From Prorocentrum cordatum (lineage: Eukaryota; Sar; Dinophyceae; Prorocentrales; Prorocentraceae), in assembly GCA_963575745.1 (NCBI GenBank), contig CAUYUJ010009835.1:315001-379000 (forward strand): a stretch of 64,000 nt of DNA, in the 5' to 3' direction. The notes beneath the pieces were generated by a model. That model saw only the letters and a list, made by a program, of their open reading frames with translations, searched no databases and was not told the origin of the DNA. The stretch's first letter is position 1. Each line of letters starts with the position of its first letter. A program made the translations under genes and the position numbers. Below, piece by piece: positions 43,859 through 53,301 of this stretch.

Positions 43859-44034
43859 TACAGTCAACGCGCCTAGTAAGGACGCGCGCCTTCATCCAGG
43901 ATACCCTTGCGTCCTTGCCTCTGTGGCCCGTCCTTTGCCGTTTTCACTGGTCGCCGCCGCCCAAAGAATACCAATTTCAGCCTCCAAGGGTCTTGCGTCC
44001 TTACCACGCGTCCTTACTATACGTTTTCACTGTA
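43859..44034. mobile_element. Foldback family B, copy 1 (176 bp)
   Basis: Left TACAGTCAACGCGCCTAGTA and AGGACGCGCGCC; right GTCCTTACCACGCGTCCTTA and CTATACGTTTTCACTGTA. Middle arms GGATACCCTTGCGTCCTTG and CTCCAAGGGTCTTGCGTCC are conserved. Copies 2 and 3 are at 47849 and 48305. Confidence 0.9.
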
Positions 44035-44139
44035 GTAACAATAGTATTCATGTTAAGTAATTCTGAAGGGGTCTGTGGCTCCGCTGGTCTGTGGCAGCGG
44101 TGATGGCCCTCGGGCCGGGAAGGCATCCCCGTCACTGAG

Positions 44140-44310
44140 AAGGTGGAAAGGAGGCCGGAAGGACGGGGTGGCGGGAGGGAGGGATGGAGGGGAGGGGGGG
44201 AAGGAAAGGTGAAGGGGGAAAGGGGGGGAAGGGGGAGAGGGGGGGAGGGGGGTAAGGGGGGCACGCACGAAACCGACAAATGCGCGGGAAATGGACGTCC
44301 GAGCGACGGC
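44140..44310. repeat. G-rich tract and right-hand fragment of family D
   Basis: GGGGGAAGGGGGAGA-type sequence at 44165-44262, followed by ACGAAACCGACAAATGCGCG and ATGGACGTCCGAGCGACGGC (44265-44310), which matches the right end of family D copy 4. Confidence 0.6.
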
Positions 44311-44334
44311 ACGTGGCGCGTGCTGTTCGACTAG

Positions 44335-44701
44335 ACGTAAGAGTGACCCTTCGCTGGAGTGACATTTGGTGCGGGCACAGATGGGTCCCCGGATGGCTGA
44401 AAGCGGAACAGGAGCAGCTGCTGGCGCGCACGGGTTTGGTCCCCCCGCGGCCCCCCAAAAGCCGCGCACCAAAGGTCACTCTTAATGGAGGATGACGATT
44501 AATAAGTGACCGGGGGTCGTGTTCACGCGGCGGCGCCCGGGATGACGATTAGAAACAACCGGCCGCGGGCTGGACAACTATTTTTTGAATCGTTCTCCTC
44601 CAGTCAGAAAATTGTGCAGAAATAGCAGATTTTTTTGTTTTATCATTCTCTCCCATGTTTTATTAATCGTCATCCCGCATTACCCAGGGTCACTCTTGCG
44701 T
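44335..44701. mobile_element. Foldback family E, copy 2, interrupted by a nested element
   Basis: ACGTAAGAGTGACCCTTCGC, GGAGTGACATTTGGTGCGGG and, on the right, GCGCACCAAAGGTCACTCTT and ACCCAGGGTCACTCTTGCGT match copy 1. The right terminal repeat is split between CTCTTA and TTACCC by the insert at 44485-44679. Without it the copy is 169 bp, against 171 bp for copy 1. Confidence 0.9.
44485..44679. mobile_element. 195-bp foldback element inserted into family E copy 2
   Basis: The insert carries GGATGACGATTAATAA near the left end and TTATTAATCGTCATCC near the right end, a perfect 16-bp inverted repeat. It is bracketed by TTA at 44482-44484 and 44680-44682, while copy 1 of family E has a single TTA at the same place. 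A third GGATGACGATTA lies inside at 44541. Confidence 0.85.
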
Positions 44702-46608
44702 ATCGCCGAGACCTCCTGGCAAGGGCTCATTTCGACGCCTCCGATTCGACGCAGTTCGACTTCGACGGCTTCCGATGCCGATTCGATTCGGCTGCGGGTT
44801 CCGATCTGGGCTCCGGTTTCCCAATGGAGGCCTCCTAACCTGCCGATTCCTGTCGATCCGATTTTTCCCGACTCGGCTGCCGATTTCCGCCGATCCGATT
44901 TGTTTCGATCGCTGGTCCGACTTATCGGTTCGATTCTGGGGGCGCCTGCCTGGCGAGGTAATGCTTGTTCGAGGATATTCCGGACGTGCGTTAGCCCAAT
45001 GTGCGTTTACTCTGTTCAGTCCAACTAGTCGATCATATCGCCGTCGTCGTATGGACGGGCCTCAGTGGGCAAACACACACTGGCGCTAGCACGCGCTCTG
45101 AACGTGTGTATGATCGACAGCCGAAGAGGAGCACGTGCTTCCTGCCCTCGGCAGCAGAGATTGGCTCGAGGAGCTCGCCCACCGAGAAGGAGCACGTGCT
45201 TCCTGCCCTCGGGATAGCAGAGATTGGCCCAGGAGCTCGTCCATCGGTGTGAAGCAGCAGTGCAACACAGGATCCCGTTGACACGCTCGTGCAGGTGTTC
45301 TCCAGCACGATGCTCCTCCTTCCCGAAGACAACATCAAATATACATATATATATATATATATGTACATCTCTGATGATCGTCCGCAAGACTTAGGCATGC
45401 TCTTTGCACTGCTGAGAAGCAGGCCTGAGAAACCAGCTCATCCCCAGAGGTCCGTTGCTGTCACCGTGACGTTGCGCAGCTGATGCCGGCGTTGGTGCGG
45501 GGAAGGGGCGTTGATTACCCGCGCCTCCCGACGTTTGCCTCACAATGGCGATGAACCGACGATGCGCCGCCCGCGATAGCTTCGATGAACCGACGATGAA
45601 TCTCGCGACGACGATGAACCGACCACGAGCCTCGCGACGGCGATGAGCCGACGATGCGGCACCAGCTGGTCAGCTGTTGGCTGCGATTTCGCCAGTGGGC
45701 AGCCGCGAGCAGGCAGGCCCAGGAGCAGTTGCCAAGGTGGAGGCCGAGTCACACCGCCTGTTCACAAAGAGGTGGTAAATGATGGTGCCGACGTGTAGAT
45801 GCCCGAGCATGCCGGACAACACAGGATGGAGCAGTCGGGGTCACTGGCGAATCCCACAGACCAAGGCAAAGAGGATGTTCGTTGTGATTCTGAGCTAGTG
45901 GCATAGTGGCGGACAATCAGAGATCTCAGCACGAAGGTGCACCGGGGCAGCTCTGGCCAATTGTAGTACCATCGAACATCTCAAGATGCCAGGGCAGCGG
46001 ACTCGAGGGAGGAACTCCCAACATAGGAACACTGGGTTGCTGGGCCAGACATGTGCACATGCTGGGGCCATGCATAGCGAGAAGAGAGAACAGCGTCAGT
46101 GCAAGTGTAATCTGGAGAAGCAGAGAGTGGCGTGGCAGGACGGACAGGGGTGGTAGGCAAGACAGAATGAGCACGCTAGGCCGATGCGCAATCCAGCAGG
46201 AGCGGGCAGGCAACAGTCTCCACCGACGAGGATGGGGAGTATACGCTGGAGATGCGCAATTTCCCTGGATCTTGGTGGGCTGGAGACTCGGGGTGTGCTA
46301 CTCCTGGGGTCATTTGCTTCGGCCTCTGCAGCATTGTGCTGCCCGTGTGCAGCCAGCCTGAGTCGGGGTTTCAGATTCGTGGTCTTGCTGAGCCTGAGTC
46401 TGAGCGTAGATGCCAGAAGTTCCGCCATAGTTGCATGCAACTGTGTTTGTGCATTCGCACTTTCACAAGCCCGTGCCGAATGCGTAGTTGCGGCTGCGTA
46501 CCACGAACGTTGGTTCGATGAATGGCATGTGTTTTGTGTTTTCTGTTTCTCCAAGCAGTGCGTGCACTTAGCAGTTCTTATTTTTGTTAAAGGCACTCGG
46601 CCTGAAAC
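44702..46608. other. Intergenic stretch with small repeats, no gene recognised
   Basis: Holds GATTCG/TTCGACTTCGACGG words (44735-44900), a 62-67-bp duplication with GGAGCACGTGCTTCCTGCCC (45130, 45188), (TA)n at 45344-45362, and CGATGAACCGACGATG repeats of about 36 bp (45549-45660). No protein family was recognised. Confidence 0.55.
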
Positions 46609-46755
46609 CTGGTCTGGCGGCTACGTTGGTGCCGCCGCCGCCCCGTCGCCGCCTCGTCCCCGCCCGTCGTCTGAGCCTGAAACTTGGTCTGGCGGCTCTG
46701 TCGTCACCGTCGCCGCCCCGTCGCCACCTCGTCGCTGCCCGTCGCCTGAGCGTTG
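46609..46755. repeat. 73-bp duplication related to the 64-bp repeat at 37 kb
   Basis: GGTCTGGCGGCTACGTTGGT (46612) and GGTCTGGCGGCTCTGTCGTC (46685) each lead into CGCCGCCCCGTCGCC and CGCCCGTCG..TGAGC. Confidence 0.85.
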
Positions 46756-46769
46756 CCGCGCAGTGTAAT

Positions 46770-46920
46770 CCAGTCGGTTGCAATGCAAATCGCTTGCAAA
46801 GCATAGATGCCACGACATAGACTGCAACACATAGCTTCCACGACTGCAACCCAAACGATTGCAATCCAATCGATAGTAATCCAATCGATTGCAATTCGAT
46901 CGGTTGCAATCGACTGCGCC
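46770..46920. repeat. GCAATCCAATCGATT short repeats
   Basis: ATTGCAATCCAATCGATAGT, AATCCAATCGATTGCAATTC and GGTTGCAATCGACTGC-type 16-19-bp units. Confidence 0.8.
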
Positions 46921-47848
46921 GCATATTTTACACCACATAGCTCACACCATCTGGATGAGTACGGTCGCCAGTTCGCGGGCGCGCCAACAGCATTGCAGTC
47001 GCCAGCAGTTGGTCCTCGGAAGACCGCCAAAGACCGCCAGAGATTCCGGATATTTACCAACAATCGCCAATGACTGCCGACAGTCCGTTAGAAGACATCC
47101 GATTCCGCTCAAGGCGGATGGGAAGCAATTGGTCCATGGTCGAACGGGCAACGTGGGCAGGGTAGCACCCGACAACTTCCAGCAGCTGGACGCCAAGATT
47201 AAGCATCTGCTGGAGAAGTTCGGGAAGCTGCGGGAGGAGGGGCGGGGACCGCGCTGCGGTCTCGGCGACGCGCGCTTCACTACCAGCCTGGAACATGTCC
47301 CTATCCCCATGCTGGGCACCTCCTCATCACGATGCCAATCTTGGGGATTCCCTTATTTTTTGAGGGCGAATCCCTAAGGTCGTCATCGCCTTTTGGCGTG
47401 TCAATCTTAGGGATAGGATATGTTCGAGGCTGGTAGCTTCAGGTATTACGTTGCCCCTCCTCTGCCTGCCCCCCATCCTCCGGGCTCCCTCCTCCGTCGC
47501 CGTCGGGCCAATTCCAGCAGGCAGTGCTTAGTTTGCAGCGCGGTGCACTCATGCCGAAGACTGTGACGTGCTCGTGGACTTTTGAAGTCGATGCCGTTTG
47601 GCTTTCAGGCTCGACGTCGCTCCACGAAGCTCTCGTGATGAGTACTGGGATCCCCTATGCGACGGGCGGCTTTTGCGCGCCGATTTCCTTAGACTTTCTT
47701 CGAGTGTGCCTTGTTCCAGCGTAGCGTTAATACATGCCTCGCAGGTGAGCAAACATGCGTGGATTGCGGTTTGATTTCGCACATCTCCGCCTTCTAGGCA
47801 GACCGTGTGACATAACATAGCCTGGGATTGTTAGTGACCAGTGTTCTT
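46921..47848. other. Intergenic stretch with one coding-like segment
   Basis: At 47155-47290 a plus frame reads RVAPDNFQQLDAKIKHLLEK and FGKLREEGRGPRCGLGDARF after GGGCAACGTGGGCAG, which could be an exon of about 45 codons with a helical character. Nothing around it supports a full gene. CCAATCTTGGGGATTCCCTT and GTGTCAATCTTAGGGATAGG (47334-47415) form a weak direct repeat. Confidence 0.35.
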
Positions 47849-48024
47849 TACAATCAACGCGCATAGAAAGGACGCGCGCCTTTTCAAGGATACCCTTGCG
47901 TCCTTGCCACTGCGGCCCGTCCTTTGCCGTTTTCGCTGGTCGCCCTTTCGTCCAGACATCCCAACTTCGGCCTCCAAGGGTCTTGCGTCCTCACCACCCA
48001 CCCGTGAGATACGTCTTCGCTGTG
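47849..48024. mobile_element. Foldback family B, copy 2 (176 bp)
   Basis: TACAATCAACGCGCATAGAA, GGATACCCTTGCGTCCTTGC, CTCCAAGGGTCTTGCGTCCT and GATACGTCTTCGCTGTG in the same order as copy 1. Confidence 0.9.
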
Positions 48025-48304
48025 CATGTTTCTGGACACCTGCCGCCTGAGGCCCCGCCCGCCCGCGCCCTGGCTCCCCAATCAGGGCTTCGCGCGCCCC
48101 GCCTAGCTCTTGACCGGAAGGGGCCCGCTCCCGACCCGCCGACCCCCCCAAAACACATGTTTCTGGACACCTCGTGTCTCGTTCGCCGTCCGCGCTCCCC
48201 GGTTCGACCGCGGCCGGCGGGGGAGAGGCCACGGCGGCTCCCGAGGCAGGCCCGAGCGCACACGCCGAAGAGGCGCAGAGAAGGCCCCGCGGGAGGCCGA
48301 GATA

Positions 48305-48481
48305 GCACAGTCAACGCGCATAGTAAGGACAAACGACTTTTTCAAGGGTACCCTTGGGTCCTTGCCTGCCTCAGCCTCTGCGGCCCGTCCCTAGCAATTT
48401 TCGCAGGCCAGAATACTTCAATTTCGGCCTCCAAGGGTCTTGCGTCCTTACCACGCCTCCTTACTAGACTTTTTCATTGTA
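48305..48481. mobile_element. Foldback family B, copy 3 (177 bp)
   Basis: GCACAGTCAACGCGCATAGT, GGGTACCCTTGGGTCCTTGC, CTCCAAGGGTCTTGCGTCCT and CTAGACTTTTTCATTGTA. It ends 29 bp before family A copy 2. Confidence 0.9.
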
Positions 48482-48510
48482 TGAGGTTTCAGCAGCTTCC
48501 AGCAGATCTC

Positions 48511-48710
48511 GAAGAAGAAGAAGAAGAAACGCCATGAGCATAAACTTTTGGCGCTCTGCGCGGATTTCTTGGATCCGCGCTGGGCCCCCCCGGCAGCGCC
48601 TCCGGCGCCGCCCCTGGCGCGCGGAGCGCGCCAGGGAAGCGGGTCAAGCGCAGATCCAAGGAATCCGCGCGGAGCGCCAAGAGTTTCTGTTCATGTCGTT
48701 GTTTCTTCTT
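48511..48710. mobile_element. Family A (introner-like) element, copy 2 (200 bp)
   Basis: GAAGAAGAAGAAGAAGAAAC, GCCATGAGCATAAACTTTTG, GCGCGGATTTCTTGGATCCG, the GC-rich core GCCCCTGGCGCGCGGAGCGC, CAGATCCAAGGAATCCGCGC, GCCAAGAGTTTCTGTTCATG and TCGTTGTTTCTTCTT. This is the same order and length as the copy that interrupts the S1 gene. No coding sequence was recognised on its flanks, so here it may be intergenic or lie in an unrecognised gene. Confidence 0.9.
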
Positions 48711-49960
48711 TTATTCTCTCCCAATTACCTGCACTTGCTGGGGCGAGGCTCAGCCACGCGCGAGCGAGTCGAGACGGAAAGCGTCTCCTCGTGTACGGAA
48801 AGCTCACGCTCACGATGACAGTTGCCCGGTGCTGCACGAACGGAGCCAAATGCTTATTGCCACTCTTGGTGGCGAGCTCCAGCAAGGGGTGCCTACCCTG
48901 CCCCCCTGCCGGCAAGGCACGGGGGGGGCGGCAGAGGACATGGTTGATCAGACGGCAGGGGCCGGTGGAGAACGCCTGGGCATCTGTATGGTCTTCGGTT
49001 TCTTCTGCGGGAGTGGCGCATCCTGCGTGAGGTCTGGGCCCCTGTTCCTATCTTGGTTCCTCCTGAGGAGGCCCAGGCGAAAAATGACCCCCCCCCCAAG
49101 TATAATTCGAACAGAAAGCCGAAATCCAGCTGACCCCACCCGTGCTCTCGCACATCTTTGCGCCTTGGTTGTTTTTGTCCGTGCGGCTGGTTTTTGTTTG
49201 GAATGCGCGGTTAGCGTGGCTATGGCGCGGCAGTCTCTCGCGCGTGCTTGTGTCAGGTTGGCGCAGCCAGCGATGGCGTCGTAGCGAACGGCGCCGAATC
49301 GTTACGATTGCGTCCGCTTCGGGGCCGTTCGTGCGCGCTGCGTCATTCGAATTTGTCGAGCTTTCTTCGGTGCGTCTCGCGCGCGCCAGCCCTTGCGCCG
49401 ACGCTTCCGTTCGTCGTGATGAATATGCGGCGGTCCAATAACGTTGTATTCCACTGCGGAGGTCCACGTCGAACCAACAACGTCCATTCAAGTATGTTAC
49501 GGCTTGCTTCCACTATCACCGTCGTATTCGTTGTCGCCATCAGTTCCTTGTTCTTCTTCACGTCACTGGTATGTCTTCCCAGGCCTGCGCGGGCCCAACC
49601 TCTTATCCCCTCCCTCCTGCCCTTGTCCTCCTTACTTTTTACCTTTCCCGATCCTCATCGGTGGTCCCTCATCCTTTCCCCTTCCTGTCTACGTTGTCTT
49701 CCCTCGAGCCTCCCTCATCTGTCCTCCTTCCGCCTCTTTCCCCCTCCTTCCTTCCCTCGTCGCATTCCCGCCTTCCCTTCGCGCCCTCCTTGCCGTTCCT
49801 CCCGCCTTTTTCTCCGGGCGGTCTTCCTCCCCGTTCCTGCAGCCATGATGCTCCTCCGTCGCGTCCCTCCTGTTTCTCATCGCACCCCTCCTTCCTGCGA
49901 GGTCCCATGAGGCCATGTTGGAACCCCCGGGGATCGGGCCCGTGGCTGGGGTGCGGCCTG
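48711..49960. other. Intergenic stretch, no gene recognised
   Basis: No domain or repeat partner was recognised. CT-rich sequence at 49600-49850 gives a Pro/Ser-rich frame (LPPALVLLTFYLSRSSS-like) with no family support. Confidence 0.45.
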
Positions 49961-50145
49961 GCGGCGGCGGGGCCGCGACGGGGCCGTAGCGGGGATCCGG
50001 CTGGGAAGTTACACGGCGGCGGCTTTTTTAGAGGGGTGGCAGCTTTTTGTTCGGGGGCGGCGGCTGGGCCGCGGCTGGGCGGCGGCGGGGTCGCGGCGGG
50101 GCCGCGGCGGGGATTTGGCTGGGAAATTGCACGGCGGCGGCCGGG
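49961..50145. repeat. 120-bp GC-rich direct repeat, two copies
   Basis: GCGGCGGGGCCGCGACGGGG with GGGGATCCGGCTGGGAAGTT (49964) and GCGGCGGGGTCGCGGCGGGG with GGGGATTTGGCTGGGAAATT (50083) both lead into ACACGGCGGCGG or GCACGGCGGCGG. Confidence 0.8.
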
Positions 50146-50340
50146 ATTCGGCTGGAATTGTTGCCAGGCGGGGGGGTGTCCGCGGGCCACAGAAGCGCGT
50201 CCGCAGCGAAGTTGTGGATCGCGACTTGCGTTGGTCAGTGCACCTTCGGCTCACTATTGCTCGCGCCGGGCGCCCTCGGATCGTAGCGGGCTGCGTATTC
50301 AGCGTGCTTTACATAGGAATTGCGTAAATGTTTGATCTTT

Positions 50341-50580
50341 GTGATTCGGCTTCGCAGTCATTCTGCGCTGTGGCGGCATCGTCGTTTCGACATATTTTTT
50401 TGTCTGCTTCGCAGTCGTGCTGCGCAATGCGGCGGTATTCTTGTTGCGGCGCGCCCCTGTTCTGCCTCGCAGTCGTGCTGCGCTGCGTGGTGTCGGTTTC
50501 GCGTTGATTCGCGTGCGTGTTTTCTGATTTGCTATCGCGCTGCGCTGGGTGGCGATATCTTTGTTTCGACGCGTGGGCCC
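50341..50580. repeat. ~58-bp tandem repeat, four copies
   Basis: TCTGCTTCGCAGTCGTGCTG, CGC and GGCGG, then TTTCGACGCG-type ends; starts at about 50342, 50401, 50459 and 50519. Confidence 0.85.
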
Positions 50581-52883
50581 GTTTTTTTTCCACGGGCGTG
50601 CGCGTGTCCGTGGCTATTCCATTGCAGTGGCAACGCTCTCCTTTGATGCGCCGGGGGGATGCGTCGCCCCCCCCTTCGTTCGACGCGGCCGGCTTCCATT
50701 CGCCGCGGTCGCCCGCTTGCGCGGCGCAGCGTAGCGCTGCAGTTTTTTTTGCTTTGCCACGCCACAGCAGGCGGCGAAACGCCTCGCCCCCGCCCTTCTG
50801 GTCACTTCGCTCGCGGCGCGGCATTCTGCGCCGCGCGGCAAGCTGCGCACTGCGAGCGCGCGTTATTGAATTGGGCATTGTCCAAGACCGCGCGGCTCTG
50901 CTCCTCTGCCACCCCCGATTTCCCCCCCCCTTCCAATCGTCCCCTCTCCATCCCCGCTCCTTGTCCTTTCGTCCAGCTTCCTCGACGCTTCGCCGCCGCT
51001 GCGCCGGTGCCCTTCTCTGCGAGGCTGGTGTCTTCGGGGTCCTCTCTCGCTTCGGGGGGGCTGTCCCGCGGCGGCTCTGCGGCCGTGCGAGCGCCGTGCC
51101 ACCCCCTGCTTTTCTCTTAGGGGGGGGCCCTTCGACGCGCGCTCGCCTGGGCGTCCTCAGTTCCTCTTGCCTGTCGCGCAAAGGCACCGCTGGGCTGGCA
51201 GGCCGATTTCAACGTCTTGTGCAGCGAGTTGATTCTCTTTGCCCATCCACTATCCTGCTCCTCATCTTGCTCACTTCACCCTAATTGTTTGACTTCCACT
51301 ACCTGCGATATGGTGTGGGCAGTGAGCAGTTCAGGTGCCTTCCGACGATCCTGCATCCTTTAAAATCGCAGTGCGAGGAATGCATACGCAGCAACATCAC
51401 AACAACGTCTACATATCTGGATGGCATGCACGCATGGGGCCCAGATTCTCCGGACGCGTTCGAACCGTCTTGGGTTTGATGCTTGTTCCCCTGCGTGGTC
51501 GGGACACGATGTGGTGCTACAGCGTGGTGGTACGAGTGGCCATCCTTCCACACGAAACATTTGATTTTAGACGGCAGAGCGCACCGTTTGCAACCCACAG
51601 TCTCGTTCAGGCTGTCGCGGATTGCGTCACAGCAGCAGTGGTCGCGTAACACTCGGCATGCGACATGCCATCGCTTCGTTGCCCACAGGTTGCACGCGCG
51701 CGCTGATCCGCGTTAGTCCCCGTTGTATTGTCCTCTCTGGGCCCAAGAGGAGCATAGCCAGTATCGATGTCTGTGCATTGCTGGCGGGCGGCTGGATTCA
51801 TGTTCCTCATCCTCACCCCTGCGTTGGATCCTCTTGCCTTTGCGCCTGCCGTTGCTATTGTAACACTGCTGGTACGAGGGGCGCGGGTTGGTCAGGCTCC
51901 CACCATAACGGGGTCTGGTTCCAGCGTGGTGGCCAGCGCCACGTTCCTCGACAGGCATCGGGCCGTGGGTGTATGGAGAGGAGGAGGAGAAGGAGGAGGA
52001 GGAGGCGGAGGAAGAGGAGGATGAGGAGGAGGGGGATGTAGGAACCTAGCGACTGGAACTGTTCAGTGCTAGCTGCAACCTGGATAGCCATCTACACAAC
52101 CTGTTTTTCATATTTTTCCCACGGGCACGGCAATACAGTCACCCTGCGGTTGGACATCGGGCGGTGGGTGGGTAGGTGAAATTAGGAGGAGGAAGAGGAG
52201 GAGGAACGGGACGGACGGGCCCAGCATGTGAAATGATTACGAGCGTGTTGCAGCTTGGAGAGCAAGTTGCCCTAACTGCGTCTGCCACCATGTCACACCA
52301 GCAGGGCAACACGCCCAGACATGCGATGTCTTGTCATTGTTCGGTACGGGGCCCCTGGATGTCCCAACCCTTTCCCCGGGGGCCTCTTCTTCATCGCGGG
52401 CATCGCCAGCCGGAGTCATTGTTGACGGTCCCAGGGCGCGGCGAGGGTTCCGCCATGATGGTTTCCCAAGACGTGAGCATGTGTGGGCAGCCACCTTGCG
52501 ATTGGACATCCAGCATCTTTCGATTCTGGGAGCAGCGACGGCGATGGGACCGCTCTTGTTCGGGACCGCAGGGGACGCTCCAACACATTGTGGTTGAGCC
52601 GTGTGTTCGGGGCCACGGGCGGGGCATGGGGTGCCTGGAGGACGCTGCAGCCCAAGCGTGCTTGCCAGCTCGATGGCGCACCATGCTTCAGTGTCCCACT
52701 CGCCCAACCCGACCCGCCTGTCAAGGTCCGCCCTCCCGACCCGACCCGCCCGTCAGAATCTGCCCGCCACGCCCCATTCGCCCCGCGCGCGTGCCAACTC
52801 GAGGACGCCGGGCCCCAGGACCGTCAGAAAATGACTCGGGATGAAAACCAGCACTGGGAAGATGGTCGGGACTTCTGGAGACG
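50581..52883. other. Intergenic stretch, no gene recognised
   Basis: About 2.3 kb in which no conserved domain or RNA gene was recognised. A GGA-rich patch lies at 51975-52035 and CGACCCGCC words at 52705-52760. Frames of up to about 290 codons on the minus strand (50309-51187) are Arg/Ala-rich without domain support. Confidence 0.45.
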
Positions 52884-53154
52884 AGGAGGAGGAGGAGGAG
52901 GAGGAGGAGGAGGAGGAGGGAGGAGGAGGGAGGAAGGAGGACCAGGAGGAGAAATTGGACCCGCGTTGAAGGAAACAGGACGTTGGAGACTGGGGTTGCC
53001 CCTCCTTTTCCTCCCCATCATCCTCCTCTCCTCCTCTTCCTCCTCCTCCTCCTCTTCCTCCTCCTCCTCCTCCTCCTCCTCCTCCTCCTCCCCCTCTTCC
53101 TCCTCCTCCTCCTCCTCATCATCTTTCTCCTCTCCATCCTCCTCCTCTTCCTCC
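52884..53154. repeat. (GGA)n followed by inverted (TCC)n tract
   Basis: GGA repeats at 52884-52930 and TCC repeats at 53003-53154 in inverse orientation. The TCC tract runs directly into the spliced-leader sequence. Confidence 0.9.
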
Positions 53155-53176
53155 TCCGTAGCCATTTTGGCTCAAG
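53155..53176 (+). other. Complete 22-nt dinoflagellate spliced-leader sequence (relict in DNA)
   Basis: The sequence runs TCCGTAGCC, ATTTT, GGCTCAAG, an exact match to the conserved DinoSL that is trans-spliced to the 5' ends of nuclear mRNAs. It is followed by CTGCTTTG, not by a GT donor, so it is not the SL RNA gene. Its place directly upstream of LINE coding sequence indicates that this element copy was reverse-transcribed from a trans-spliced mRNA. Confidence 0.95.
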
Positions 53177-53301
53177 CTGCTTTGTTCCACAGGTGAACAC
53201 GTGGATACCGCTAGTCCGCGGCCAGTTCCAGGGTTGTTCAGCCCGACAGTTGTGGCAAGAGGTGGTCCGCCCCACCTTCTCGAGTCTGCGAAGTGCCCGC
53301 C

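Noticed and set aside
50309-51187. 292-codon minus-strand frame
   Set aside because: Arg/Ala-rich, no recognisable domain, and overlapping open frames on the other strand; composition alone explains it.
53155-53300. Spliced-leader RNA gene
   Set aside because: An SL RNA gene needs a GT donor directly after the leader and a short structured intron part; here CTGCTTTG follows.
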